Assembly (NCBI GenBank): GCA_002493305.1
Contig: DKYJ01000051.1
Coordinates: forward strand, 1 to 42,019
DNA length: 42,019 bases
Direction of reading: 5' to 3'
DNA from: Clostridiales bacterium UBA7103
Lineage (GTDB): Bacteria > Bacillota > Clostridia > Oscillospirales > Oscillospiraceae
A model generated the notes under the pieces. It worked only from the letters and a program-made list of their open reading frames with translations, had not been told where the DNA came from and made no database searches. Below, one piece after another: positions 16,935 to 24,345 of the stretch (position 1 is its first letter; each line of letters opens with the position of its first letter). A program made the position numbers and the translations under genes.

Positions 16935-17459
16935 TCAAGCTTCGTTCAGTCCCATGGGGTCAACGGCAGGGAGAAACAGAAGCGCCGTCTCATGTATACA
17001 CATCAGCAGCAGCCCTACGAAGGTAGACATATACGGTATTCTCATGGGTATCCTCAGTGATGTTGACAATGCCGGATATCTGGCTAACATGAATTGACCG
17101 TAGAGTACAGTTGATATAACAAGCACAGCTATGCTCATCACCTGAGCAAGACGAATAATCACTTTCAACGCTCTCTGGGGATTTTTGGCCACTTTGTTCA
17201 AAATCGCGTCAATAAGCTGCACATCGATATGTCCGCCGATCTGAGTAACATAACCCATGCTAATAAAAACGAACCACAAAAACGCATATCGGGATAATTC
17301 GTCCGCCCATGGTGTAGCTATATACAGCCAATACCTGCATATAACGGCTATGAGTACGGATATGACCAGCAGCGCGCTGCCAAACACCATAAACACACTT
17401 TCAATTTTCATAAAAACGCCCATTACAGTGCGTATGACCTTCGTCAGATTTTTTTCCAT
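16935..17459 (-). CDS. TRAP transporter small permease (DctQ-type), cluster 1
   Basis: Four-helix small membrane subunit, 174 residues, that scaffolds the large permease. Hydrophobic segments fall near residues 17-40, 54-72, 98-115 and 145-163. The family-typical RYWLYIATPWADELSRYAFLW lies at the end of the first helix and start of the second. AGGAGG precedes the ATG. It is separated from dctP by a stem-loop (17555-17592) and from dctM by 115 nt with no gene. Confidence 0.9.
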   Translation of the reverse strand: MEKNLTKVIRTVMGVFMKIESVFMVFGSALLVISVLIAVICRYWLYIATPWADELSRYAFLWFVFISMGYVTQIGGHIDVQLIDAILNKVAKNPQRALKVIIRLAQVMSIAVLVISTVLYGQFMLARYPALSTSLRIPMRIPYMSTFVGLLLMCIHETALLFLPAVDPMGLNEA

Positions 17460-17554
17460 TGCATCCTCCTATTGAACATAAGCGCGTTAAGTGCAGGTGT
17501 AATTTCACCTCATAGCCGCTTTAAAATGGGGGGGAGTTTTTCTCTTGAGATTTT

Positions 17555-17592
17555 GTCAATGCAGAGGCCCGTAAGCGAACCTCTGCATTGAC
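17555..17592 (-). other. Intercistronic stem-loop between dctP and dctQ, cluster 1
   Basis: GTCAATGCAGAGG (17555-17567) pairs perfectly with CCTCTGCATTGAC (17580-17592) around a 12-nt loop. It lies between the binding-protein stop and the small permease start. It could be an attenuating terminator or a 3'-end stabiliser that keeps the binding protein more abundant than the permeases. Confidence 0.7.
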
Positions 17593-17635
17593 ACGAGCAA
17601 ATTAGCCTGATGGAAATCTAAACCGTGTCGGCTGC

Positions 17636-18712
17636 TTAAATTCCAAAATCCTGATGGATTCTCGCCATGAGATCGCTATCGTACTTTTTACCCTCGGTTT
17701 CCCACACGCTCATAGCTGCTTCCTTCAGTTCTTTCTTGAACGCCTCATCCGGGTAGCTCACCTCGATGCTGCCGTTAGACACAGCATCGTCCAGCAGCTG
17801 CTGCTCGTAGTCACGGGCAAAGCTGAGTTCAGAGGCACTGACAGCCATGCAGGTTTCCTGCAGAAGGGCCTGATCTTCTGCAGAAAGGCTATTCCAGAAG
17901 TCTTGGGAAACACACAGGGAGTTGGCACAATAGAGGTAATTCAGCATGGTGATATACGGGGTCATTTCCAATGTTCCGAGGTTATAAAAGGCTGTTATAT
18001 AGTTATCCTGCCCATCGATCGTGCCCTGTTCAATTCCGCTGGCAACCTCAGAGTTTGACAGCGCCACAGGCAGCGCACCGCAAGCCGTGTAGAAATCCAC
18101 AAGATAGGACAGCTGTGCCACACGCAGTTTGATCCCGCTGAAATCCTCCATGTTCTCAATAGCATGTTTATTGTTGCACACCTGACGGAAGCCAGCCTCA
18201 GAATAACCAACACGGACAAGTCCCATTTCTGCAAGGCTATTGCTTATTTCCTCAGAAACCCATCCGCCAAAGTAATTCGCGTCAACATCGTCATAATCAT
18301 CGTACATCATGGGGAGAAATGCCCAGCCTAAATTGCCGCTGATAATATCAAACGACAAATCTCCGATGTTGATCATGTCGGCGGTACCCATCATGCACTG
18401 CTCCACGATTTCTGCATCTCCAATAGAGTCTTGGGGCAAAATGACCAGGTCAAGCCGTCCCTCAAAAGCTTCCTCTACCGCATTCTCAAGGGCAATATAA
18501 AAATGGTCAAGAGGAGAACCAGCTGAGTAGATGCCCGGCTGGAGCTTGCACACAATTGCGTTTTCAGCGCTTGTGTTCTCTCCTTCGGGCGCAGTGGAGA
18601 CTGTGTTTTTTTCCGGGGCAGGCTCTGCCGGTTTGGTGTTCCCGCAGGCGCAGAGGGTCAGAAGCATTACCAGTGTCATCAACAATGCGATCACTCGAAC
18701 TCTTTTTTTCAT
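17636..18712 (-). CDS. TRAP transporter substrate-binding lipoprotein (DctP-type), cluster 1
   Basis: Captures the substrate outside the cell and hands it to DctQM. The start at 18712 (MKKRVRVIALLMTLVMLLTL) follows AGGAG and gives a lipoprotein signal with lipobox LCAC. A linker rich in Pro, Glu and Ala follows. DctP-fold landmarks include IVEQCMMGTADMINIG, LRVAQLSYLVDFYTACGALPVALSNSEV and GIEQGTIDGQDNYITAFYNLG. The segment with LRVAQ normally carries the Arg that binds a substrate carboxylate, which fits uptake of an organic acid. The GntR palindrome at 18759-18770 lies 47 nt upstream of the start. Confidence 0.93.
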   Translation of the reverse strand: MKKRVRVIALLMTLVMLLTLCACGNTKPAEPAPEKNTVSTAPEGENTSAENAIVCKLQPGIYSAGSPLDHFYIALENAVEEAFEGRLDLVILPQDSIGDAEIVEQCMMGTADMINIGDLSFDIISGNLGWAFLPMMYDDYDDVDANYFGGWVSEEISNSLAEMGLVRVGYSEAGFRQVCNNKHAIENMEDFSGIKLRVAQLSYLVDFYTACGALPVALSNSEVASGIEQGTIDGQDNYITAFYNLGTLEMTPYITMLNYLYCANSLCVSQDFWNSLSAEDQALLQETCMAVSASELSFARDYEQQLLDDAVSNGSIEVSYPDEAFKKELKEAAMSVWETEGKKYDSDLMARIHQDFGI

Positions 18713-18748
18713 TTCGCTTTCTCCTGTTCTAAATTTTTTATTATTTCC

Positions 18749-18772
18749 AACTTGTATTCTTGTATACAAGTT
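18749..18772. promoter_or_regulatory. Predicted GntR operator upstream of dctP (cluster 1)
   Basis: The perfect palindrome CTTGTATACAAG (18759-18770) lies inside a larger inverted repeat: AACTTGTAT (18749-18757) with ATACAAGTT (18764-18772). The 12-bp core is identical to that upstream of the gntR gene, so the site is very likely bound by this regulator. The overlapping half-sites could allow two binding registers. Confidence 0.8.
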
Positions 18773-18785
18773 AGTCTGCAAGAAA

Positions 18786-19490
18786 TTAAAAATACTCTGG
18801 GTAGGATACAACAGACCGCTCCAATACGGCCTTCACTCGCTCTATATTTTGTTCTTTTCGCGCCATAATGCCATCCACATCCCGCCGATTCACCAAATCA
18901 ATCAAACTCATGTGATTGGGTATGAATGTGCCATTTTCTATTTCACTGCGCAGGTGCAGGCTCTGAAAGCGGTTGTAATGCTGATAGGGTAAGCGGAGAC
19001 AATCTAAAAGTTTCCTTCTCCCAGCAGCCTCATAAATATGGCCGTGGAACTGAATGTCCTTGCACAGCAGCTCATATAATTCGCTCGCCGTTATCACCGT
19101 CTTATTGTTTTGCAGCGTAAGAGCAACGGAATTCAAAGTCCCCGTCAATAGTGCACTGAGATAATCGGCCTTCCCCTCTCTTATGCACTCTTCCACAAGC
19201 TCCGCTTCTATCAAATTTCTTGTAAAGCTTGCCTGCAAAATATAGTCCGCATCCAGCTTTGAGATAACCGTTCGGCGCTGTGGCTCAATGACTACAAGCC
19301 CCTCTTCATTCAAACGCGACAAAGCGCTTCTGACCGGGCTGCGGCTTATTTCGAAAGCGGTGGTGAGTTCCGTTTCGCTTATGCTCTCTCCCGGCTCCAG
19401 CCCCAAAGAGACAATATTCTGTTTTATTGTTCGATAGACATAGCTCTGATTGTTTTCACACGGCAGAGCTTTTCCTTTGAAAATATTCAT
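18786..19490 (-). CDS. GntR-family regulator, FadR/FCD subfamily
   Basis: Ligand-responsive repressor or activator of the adjoining TRAP and CoA-lyase operon. The winged helix (about residues 15-80) shows SISETELTTAFEISRSPVRS and ALSRLNEEGLVVIEPQRRT. The FCD effector domain (about 90-225) contains the metal-site candidates DIQFHGHIYEAA and PNHMSLID. I chose the ATG at 19490 (MNIFKGKALP) after AGGA; the longer frame would cover the operator and the promoter -10. An identical palindrome in front of its own gene points to autoregulation. Confidence 0.9.
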   Translation of the reverse strand: MNIFKGKALPCENNQSYVYRTIKQNIVSLGLEPGESISETELTTAFEISRSPVRSALSRLNEEGLVVIEPQRRTVISKLDADYILQASFTRNLIEAELVEECIREGKADYLSALLTGTLNSVALTLQNNKTVITASELYELLCKDIQFHGHIYEAAGRRKLLDCLRLPYQHYNRFQSLHLRSEIENGTFIPNHMSLIDLVNRRDVDGIMARKEQNIERVKAVLERSVVSYPEYF

Positions 19491-19509
19491 ATGATCCTCT
19501 GCTTTCTGT

Positions 19510-19547
19510 CTTGTATACAAGTATATCAGTTTGTGTATAAAAAGCAA
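19510..19547 (-). promoter_or_regulatory. gntR promoter with overlapping autoregulatory operator
   Basis: Minus strand: TTGCTT (19542-19547), a 16-nt spacer, TATACT (19520-19525), then the palindrome CTTGTATACAAG (19510-19521) overlapping the end of the -10 box and the expected start point. Binding here would block initiation. The same palindrome lies upstream of dctP. Confidence 0.75.
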
Positions 19548-19678
19548 GTCCACAAACTGCACAAATTATCGATAGTATTTTTAGTGCTTTTGCTATGCCC
19601 TTAATTTTCACATCATGCAAATACCTGTATCTTTCACACAGTATTCACTTTGTATAAAGGCTTTTTCTCAGTTGACCT

Positions 19679-19835
19679 TGCCCGACAAGATTCGAACTTG
19701 CGACCTGACTCGATGCTTCGCATCGGTCAGCCTCCGGCGGATCAAACGCGCTTCGCGCCTGAAGGTCGCAAGTTCCTTCCTCCCAAACTTACCAAAAGGG
19801 ACACCACCCATCGGGTGATGTCCCTTTTGGTATGC
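19679..19835 (-). repeat. tRNA-Arg tail element built of tRNA pieces and a terminator
   Basis: Downstream of tRNA-Arg on the minus strand come three parts. First is a strong hairpin (AAAAGGGACA.../...TGTCCCTTTT, 19794-19828) that would terminate the tRNA. Next, 17 nt at 19759-19775 match the tRNA's own variable/T-arm region in inverted orientation. Last, at 19679-19706, is a 28-nt direct copy of the tRNA 3' end (same as 19833-19860, 154 bp apart). Small GCGCGAAGCGCG-type and GATGCTTCGCATC hairpins lie between. The block 19738-19835 recurs at 12016-12113. It may be a tiny mobile or recombination-derived repeat. Confidence 0.75.
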
Positions 19836-19904
19836 CCGACAAGATTCGAACTTGCGACCTTCAGAGTCGGAGTCTGACACTCTATCCAGCTGAGCTACGG
19901 GCAC
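19828..19904 (-). tRNA. tRNA-Arg (anticodon CCG), CCA encoded
   Basis: A full cloverleaf can be drawn. The acceptor GTGCCCG (19898-19904) pairs with CGGGCAT. The D-arm is GCTC...GAGT. The anticodon stem TCAGA/TCTGA encloses loop CTCCGAC with anticodon CCG, reading CGG. The T-arm is GCAAG-TTCGAAT-CTTGT. The discriminator A is followed by encoded CCA (19828-19830). It is followed at once by a terminator hairpin and the repeat described for 19679-19835. Confidence 0.96.
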
Positions 19905-20032
19905 ATATTTACATTGCGGTCTTTTTTTGGTATAATGTTTCAAACTTAGGCCACGCAATATTATAGCAAAGTCAGCTTGAGTTGTAAAGTGTGGTTTTGA
20001 TTTTTTCTAAAAAGCGAATTGGAGTGGTAAAC

Positions 20033-21061
20033 ATGCAAACTCTCACTCTTGGCAAGACCGGCCTTGTGGTCACCAAGCCCGCCATGGGCTGCCTGCCCGT
20101 GCAGCGCTGCGACAAGACAACGGCGGTGAAGCTGCTGCGCGCGGCATACGAGGGCGGCATCAATTATTTTGACACAGCCAACGCCTATACCGACAGCGAG
20201 GAGAAGATCGGCCTTGCGCTTTCAGATGTGCGCGACAGGATCGTCATCTCCACCAAGAGCGCCGCGACGGATAAGGCCGGGGTCATCGCCCACATCGAAA
20301 ACAGCCTGCGCATGATGAAAACCGATTATATCGACCTGTTTCAGTTCCATCAGGTTCCCGCTGTGCCGGATAAAGAGGATCCAAACGGCCCCTACGCCGG
20401 AGCGCTGGAAGCCAAAGCCCGGGGGCTTATAGGCCATATTGGCATCACGAGCCATAGGGTGGATGTGGCGGAGGCCTGCATAGCCGACGGCAGCTTTGAG
20501 ACCATCCAGTTTCCCTTCAGCTACATATCCTCCGAGCGCGACCTGGCGCTGGCGGAAAAGTGCAAAGCGGCAGGGCTTGGCTTTATCGCCATGAAGGGGC
20601 TTGCCGGAGGTATGCTGACCAATGCCCGCGCCTGCGCCGCGTTCATGAACATGTATGACAATGTGGCTCCCATCTGGGGCATACAGAGCATGGACGAGCT
20701 TAACCAGTGGCTCAGGCTATCCGAGGAGGAGCCGCAGATGGACGCAGAGCTTGACGCTTTTATAAAAAAAGAGCGGCAGGAGTTGTCCGGAAGCTTTTGC
20801 CGCAGCTGCGGGTACTGCATGCCCTGCCCTGTGGGCATTGAGATACGCAACTGCGCCCGCATGGACATGCTGCTGCGCCGCTCGCCGTGGCAGCAGTACA
20901 TGACCGAGGAATGGCGCCAGAAAATGGAGAAGATAAACGATTGCATCGGCTGCCGCTCCTGCAGCAGCAAGTGCCCCTATGAGCTGGACACGCCCAATCT
21001 TCTCAAGTATATGCTGAAGGATTACAGGGAGTTTTATGAGGCCCACAAAGATGAACTTTAA
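20033..21061 (+). CDS. Aldo/keto reductase with C-terminal 4Fe-4S ferredoxin domain
   Basis: An oxidoreductase fusing a TIM-barrel aldo/keto reductase domain (about residues 1-260) to a ferredoxin-like tail. The barrel shows the usual tetrad positions Asp47, Tyr52, Lys75 and His106 (FDTANAY, ISTKS, FQFH). The tail has two Cys clusters, CRSCGYCMPCP and CIGCRSCSSKCP, suited to iron-sulfur centres. Such fusions are common in anaerobes and may couple a carbonyl reduction to low-potential electron flow; the substrate is unknown. I chose the ATG at 20033 for its GGAG site. Its end overlaps the apbE start by 11 nt. Confidence 0.9.
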   Translation: MQTLTLGKTGLVVTKPAMGCLPVQRCDKTTAVKLLRAAYEGGINYFDTANAYTDSEEKIGLALSDVRDRIVISTKSAATDKAGVIAHIENSLRMMKTDYIDLFQFHQVPAVPDKEDPNGPYAGALEAKARGLIGHIGITSHRVDVAEACIADGSFETIQFPFSYISSERDLALAEKCKAAGLGFIAMKGLAGGMLTNARACAAFMNMYDNVAPIWGIQSMDELNQWLRLSEEEPQMDAELDAFIKKERQELSGSFCRSCGYCMPCPVGIEIRNCARMDMLLRRSPWQQYMTEEWRQKMEKINDCIGCRSCSSKCPYELDTPNLLKYMLKDYREFYEAHKDEL

Positions 21062-22106
21062 TTGTCATAGAACAATACGGCGTTTCGCGGCGCTTATGCT
21101 GTGTCTGGGTATGCTCCTGGCTCTCACCGCGTGCGGCGAGGGCACACAGGTGCAAAAACAGCTTTTCGCCATGGATACCACCATGACGCTGACCGCCTAC
21201 GGCAAGAACGCCGAGGCCGGGCTTGACGCGGCGGTTTCTGTCATAAACGCCATGGATACTGCCCTTGACCCGGAAAACCCCGGCGGCACCATCTACGCCA
21301 TAAACCACGCGGAAGGCGCAAATACCGCCGTCTCCGGTCAGATAGCCAGTATGCTCGGTACGGCTCAGCTGGTGTATCAGCGCTCCGGCGGAGCGCTCGA
21401 CCCCAGTATCTACCCGCTCATTAAGCTCTGGGGCTTTATTGACGGGAAATACTATGTGCCCACTGCCGAGGAGATAAGCGCCGCTCTCTCCCTGCGCTGC
21501 TTTGATAAGCTTATGATCAACAGCTTCCCAAGCTCCGGGGGCTACTCTGTTTCTATTCCGGCCGGCGGTGAGCTCGGTCTCGGCGCGGTGGCTAAGGGCA
21601 ACGCCTCCGCCTCCGCCATCGACGCTATGCGTCAGGCCGGGGTCAAAAGCGGCATCGTCTCCCTGGGCGGCAATGTGCAGACTTTGGGTCTAAAGCCCGA
21701 TGGGACAAACTGGACTGTCGCTGTGCAGGATCCCAACTACACAGACAGTTATCTCGGCGTGCTGAGCGTGGGTGAGACGGCGGTCATCACCAGCGGCTCA
21801 TACCAGCGCAGCTTTACCGACATGCGAAACCACAGCTATCACCACATCCTCAATCCCTCCACCGGCTACCCCACGGCAAACAGCCTTGTTTCCGTCACCA
21901 TTATCTGCACTGACGGAACCATGGCCGACTGCCTTTCCACTGCCATGTTCGTACTGGGCGAAAACCGCGCGCTCGACTACTGGCGCACCTACGGCGGCTT
22001 TGAGATGATAATGGTAAACAACTCCAATGAGGTCATATGCACCAAGGGGCTCATAGAGAAATTCACTCTCTCCAACGACAGCTATGCGCTCCGTTTCTCT
22101 GAATGA
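21051..22106 (+). CDS. apbE: FAD:protein FMN transferase (ApbE family), lipoprotein
   Basis: Attaches FMN covalently to Thr/Ser residues of extracytoplasmic flavoproteins such as Rnf or Nqr subunits. The start MNFNCHRTIRRFAALMLCL leads a lipoprotein signal with lipobox LTAC. ApbE landmarks are present: MDTTMTLTAYG, the GAVAKGNASA binding motif, SLGGNVQTLG, and HHILNPSTGYP near the metal and flavin site. The ATG at 21051 has GAGG 9 nt upstream; an in-frame ATG at 21036 has too short a spacing. It overlaps both neighbours, so AKR-apbE-recG form one transcript. No ApbE target protein is visible in this window. Confidence 0.93.
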   Translation: MNFNCHRTIRRFAALMLCLGMLLALTACGEGTQVQKQLFAMDTTMTLTAYGKNAEAGLDAAVSVINAMDTALDPENPGGTIYAINHAEGANTAVSGQIASMLGTAQLVYQRSGGALDPSIYPLIKLWGFIDGKYYVPTAEEISAALSLRCFDKLMINSFPSSGGYSVSIPAGGELGLGAVAKGNASASAIDAMRQAGVKSGIVSLGGNVQTLGLKPDGTNWTVAVQDPNYTDSYLGVLSVGETAVITSGSYQRSFTDMRNHSYHHILNPSTGYPTANSLVSVTIICTDGTMADCLSTAMFVLGENRALDYWRTYGGFEMIMVNNSNEVICTKGLIEKFTLSNDSYALRFSE

Positions 22107-24160
22107 TGGGCGACATTAATGCGAACATCCGCGGTCTGAGAGGGATAGGTGAGAAAAAGGCGCAGGCGTTTAATAAGCTGGGCGTCTTTTCCCTGTTTGA
22201 CCTGATCTCATATTTTCCGCGCAGGTATGAGGATAGGAGCCGCCTGAGCCACATCGCGCTGACTCTTGACGGTGAGAGCGTGTGCGTCTGCGCGCTGGTG
22301 GCGGACACTCCACGGCTCAGCCGGATACGCCGCGGGCTGGATATCGTCCGCTTTCGGGCTGTTGACGGCAGCGGTGCGGTGGACATCAGCTATTTTAATC
22401 AGTCCTATTTGAAGGACAAATTTCACCGGGGCGAGAGCTATTATTTTTACGGCAAGATCCAGGTCAGCGGCAGCCACAGGAGCATGACAAACCCGGTTTT
22501 TGAGCCGGAGAACAGCCCCCGCCGAGTCACGGGAAAGATAGTCCCTGTGTACAGACTCAGCGCAGGTCTGTCCGCCAAGGATATAAGCGGCGCCATTGAA
22601 CAGGCGCTTGCTCAATGTATAGACAGTATACCGGAGCTGATGCCTGAAAGCCTGCGTGAAAGGCTGCGCCTTGCGCCGGTAGAGCTTGCCTACAAAAATA
22701 TTCACTTTCCCGCCGATGAAAAGACGCTGGAGGCCGCCCGGCAGAGGCTGGTATTTGAGGAGCTTTTTGTCCTCGCCTGCGCTTTGGGCCGTATGCGCGG
22801 CCAGCGCAGCCGCTCCGGCGGCATTGTCATGCCCCTCGGTGATATTGAAGAATTTTGGCGAGCCATGCCATTTGTGCCCACTGGTGCCCAGCGCCGCTGT
22901 GTTGATGAGGCGCTGAATGACATGTGCTCCGGGGCGGAGATGAACCGTCTTGTGCAGGGCGATGTGGGCAGCGGCAAAACGCTGGTCGCCGCTGCGCTTG
23001 TGTGGTATGCTTTTAAAAACGGGCGCACCTCCGCTTTCATGGCGCCCACGGAGATTTTGGCCGAGCAGCATTTTGATACGCTGACAAAGCTGCTCTCTCC
23101 TCTCGGCCTGCGCATAGTCAGGCTCACAGGCTCCATGACGGCAGCTGAAAAGCGCAAAGCCCGGGAACTGCTGGCCAATGGTGAATTTGACCTTGTTGTG
23201 GGCACCCACGCCATACTGAGCGAGGGTGTGGAGCCAAAGCGGCTGGGTCTTGTTGTAACGGACGAGCAGCACCGCTTCGGTGTGGAACAGCGCGCCCGGC
23301 TTGTGGGCAAGGGTGAAAACCCCCATGTGCTGGTCATGTCCGCGACGCCTATTCCCCGCACACTGGCGCTGATAATATATGGGGAGCTTGATGTGTCAAT
23401 AATCGACGAGTTGCCTCCCGGGCGGCAGAAGGTGGACACCTTCGCCGTGGACGAGAGCTATCGGGCACGGCTCAACGGCTTTATCCGCAAGCAGATCGGC
23501 GAGGGGCGGCAGGTGTTTGTGGTCTGTCCGATGGTGGAGGAAAATGATGAGCTGCCGCAGAAGCTCAAATCCGCCGAGGAGCACGCGAAGGAGCTTGCGC
23601 AGGTATTCCCGGAGCTTAAAGTGGGCTGTATCCACGGCAGGCTCAAGCCCAAGGATAAGGACGCGGTCATGGCGGCCTTCGTGCATGGTGAAATTGATAT
23701 TTTAGTGTCCACAACGGTTATCGAGGTGGGCGTTGATGTGCCGAACGCCTCTCTTATCGTGGTTGAAAACGCCGAGCGCTTCGGCCTGAGCCAGCTGCAC
23801 CAGCTGCGCGGCCGCGTAGGGCGCGGGCAGCACAAGAGCTACTGTGTGCTGGTATCCGACAGCGACGGAGAGGACGTGCGCCGCAGGCTCAGGATAATGA
23901 CCCGCACCAATGACGGCTTCAGGATCTCCGAGGAGGATCTGCGGCTGCGCGGGCCGGGGGACTTTTTCGGTTCCCGGCAGCACGGCCTGCCGGAGCTGCA
24001 CATGGCCGAGCTTGGCGCGGATGCACAGCTTATGCAGCAGGCTCAGACCGAGGCTGCCGCTCTGCTTGCCTCTGACCCGGGGCTGACTTTCCCGGAGCAT
24101 ACCGCCCTGCGGGAGCGCGTGGAGCTGCTCTTCAGCAAGAACGCACAGGGATTTAACTGA
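22103..24160 (+). CDS. recG: ATP-dependent DNA helicase RecG
   Basis: Remodels stalled replication forks and branched DNA. The 685-residue protein has the N-terminal wedge/OB domain (GEKKAQAFNKLGVFSLFDLISYFPRRYEDR at its beginning) and two RecA-like motor domains. Helicase motif I is GDVGSGKT, motif II DEQH, motif III SATPIPRT, and later motifs include STTVIEVGVDVPNA and QLRGRVGRG. The length is normal. The start ATGATG overlaps the apbE stop by 4 nt. Confidence 0.97.
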   Translation: MMGDINANIRGLRGIGEKKAQAFNKLGVFSLFDLISYFPRRYEDRSRLSHIALTLDGESVCVCALVADTPRLSRIRRGLDIVRFRAVDGSGAVDISYFNQSYLKDKFHRGESYYFYGKIQVSGSHRSMTNPVFEPENSPRRVTGKIVPVYRLSAGLSAKDISGAIEQALAQCIDSIPELMPESLRERLRLAPVELAYKNIHFPADEKTLEAARQRLVFEELFVLACALGRMRGQRSRSGGIVMPLGDIEEFWRAMPFVPTGAQRRCVDEALNDMCSGAEMNRLVQGDVGSGKTLVAAALVWYAFKNGRTSAFMAPTEILAEQHFDTLTKLLSPLGLRIVRLTGSMTAAEKRKARELLANGEFDLVVGTHAILSEGVEPKRLGLVVTDEQHRFGVEQRARLVGKGENPHVLVMSATPIPRTLALIIYGELDVSIIDELPPGRQKVDTFAVDESYRARLNGFIRKQIGEGRQVFVVCPMVEENDELPQKLKSAEEHAKELAQVFPELKVGCIHGRLKPKDKDAVMAAFVHGEIDILVSTTVIEVGVDVPNASLIVVENAERFGLSQLHQLRGRVGRGQHKSYCVLVSDSDGEDVRRRLRIMTRTNDGFRISEEDLRLRGPGDFFGSRQHGLPELHMAELGADAQLMQQAQTEAAALLASDPGLTFPEHTALRERVELLFSKNAQGFN

Positions 24161-24197
24161 ACAGCCTGAACGCTCAAAACGCGTTCAGGCTGTTTTA
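24160..24197 (+). terminator. Intrinsic terminator after recG
   Basis: ACAGCCTGAACGC (24161-24173) pairs perfectly with GCGTTCAGGCTGT (24181-24193), followed by TTTT. It ends the AKR-apbE-recG operon. Confidence 0.9.
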
Positions 24198-24287
24198 ATG
24201 TTTTCTTAGATTTTAGTGTTATCGTGATAAAAAGGCATATTTTGTGGTTTTTAGCAGGTGAATAGACAAATCGGCATATTTGTTGTG

Positions 24288-24316
24288 TTGTCAATTTATT
24301 CAATTTATACTATAAT
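24288..24316 (+). promoter_or_regulatory. Sigma-A-type promoter of the Pip operon
   Basis: TTGTCA (24288-24293), a 17-nt spacer and TATAAT (24311-24316) lie just upstream of the first Pip-family gene (start 24346). The leader is therefore short. Confidence 0.8.
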
Positions 24317-24345
24317 TATTTATATCCGCTTTTTGGAGTTTTGTT

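Noticed and set aside
19668..19958. Open frame across the tRNA-Arg gene and its tail (product with AQLDRVSDSDSEGRKF)
   Set aside because: It is a translation of tRNA and repeat sequence, a well-known type of false gene call.
22208..23326. Long minus-strand open frame antisense to recG
   Set aside because: The plus strand encodes an intact RecG with all helicase motifs; the antisense product shows no domain.
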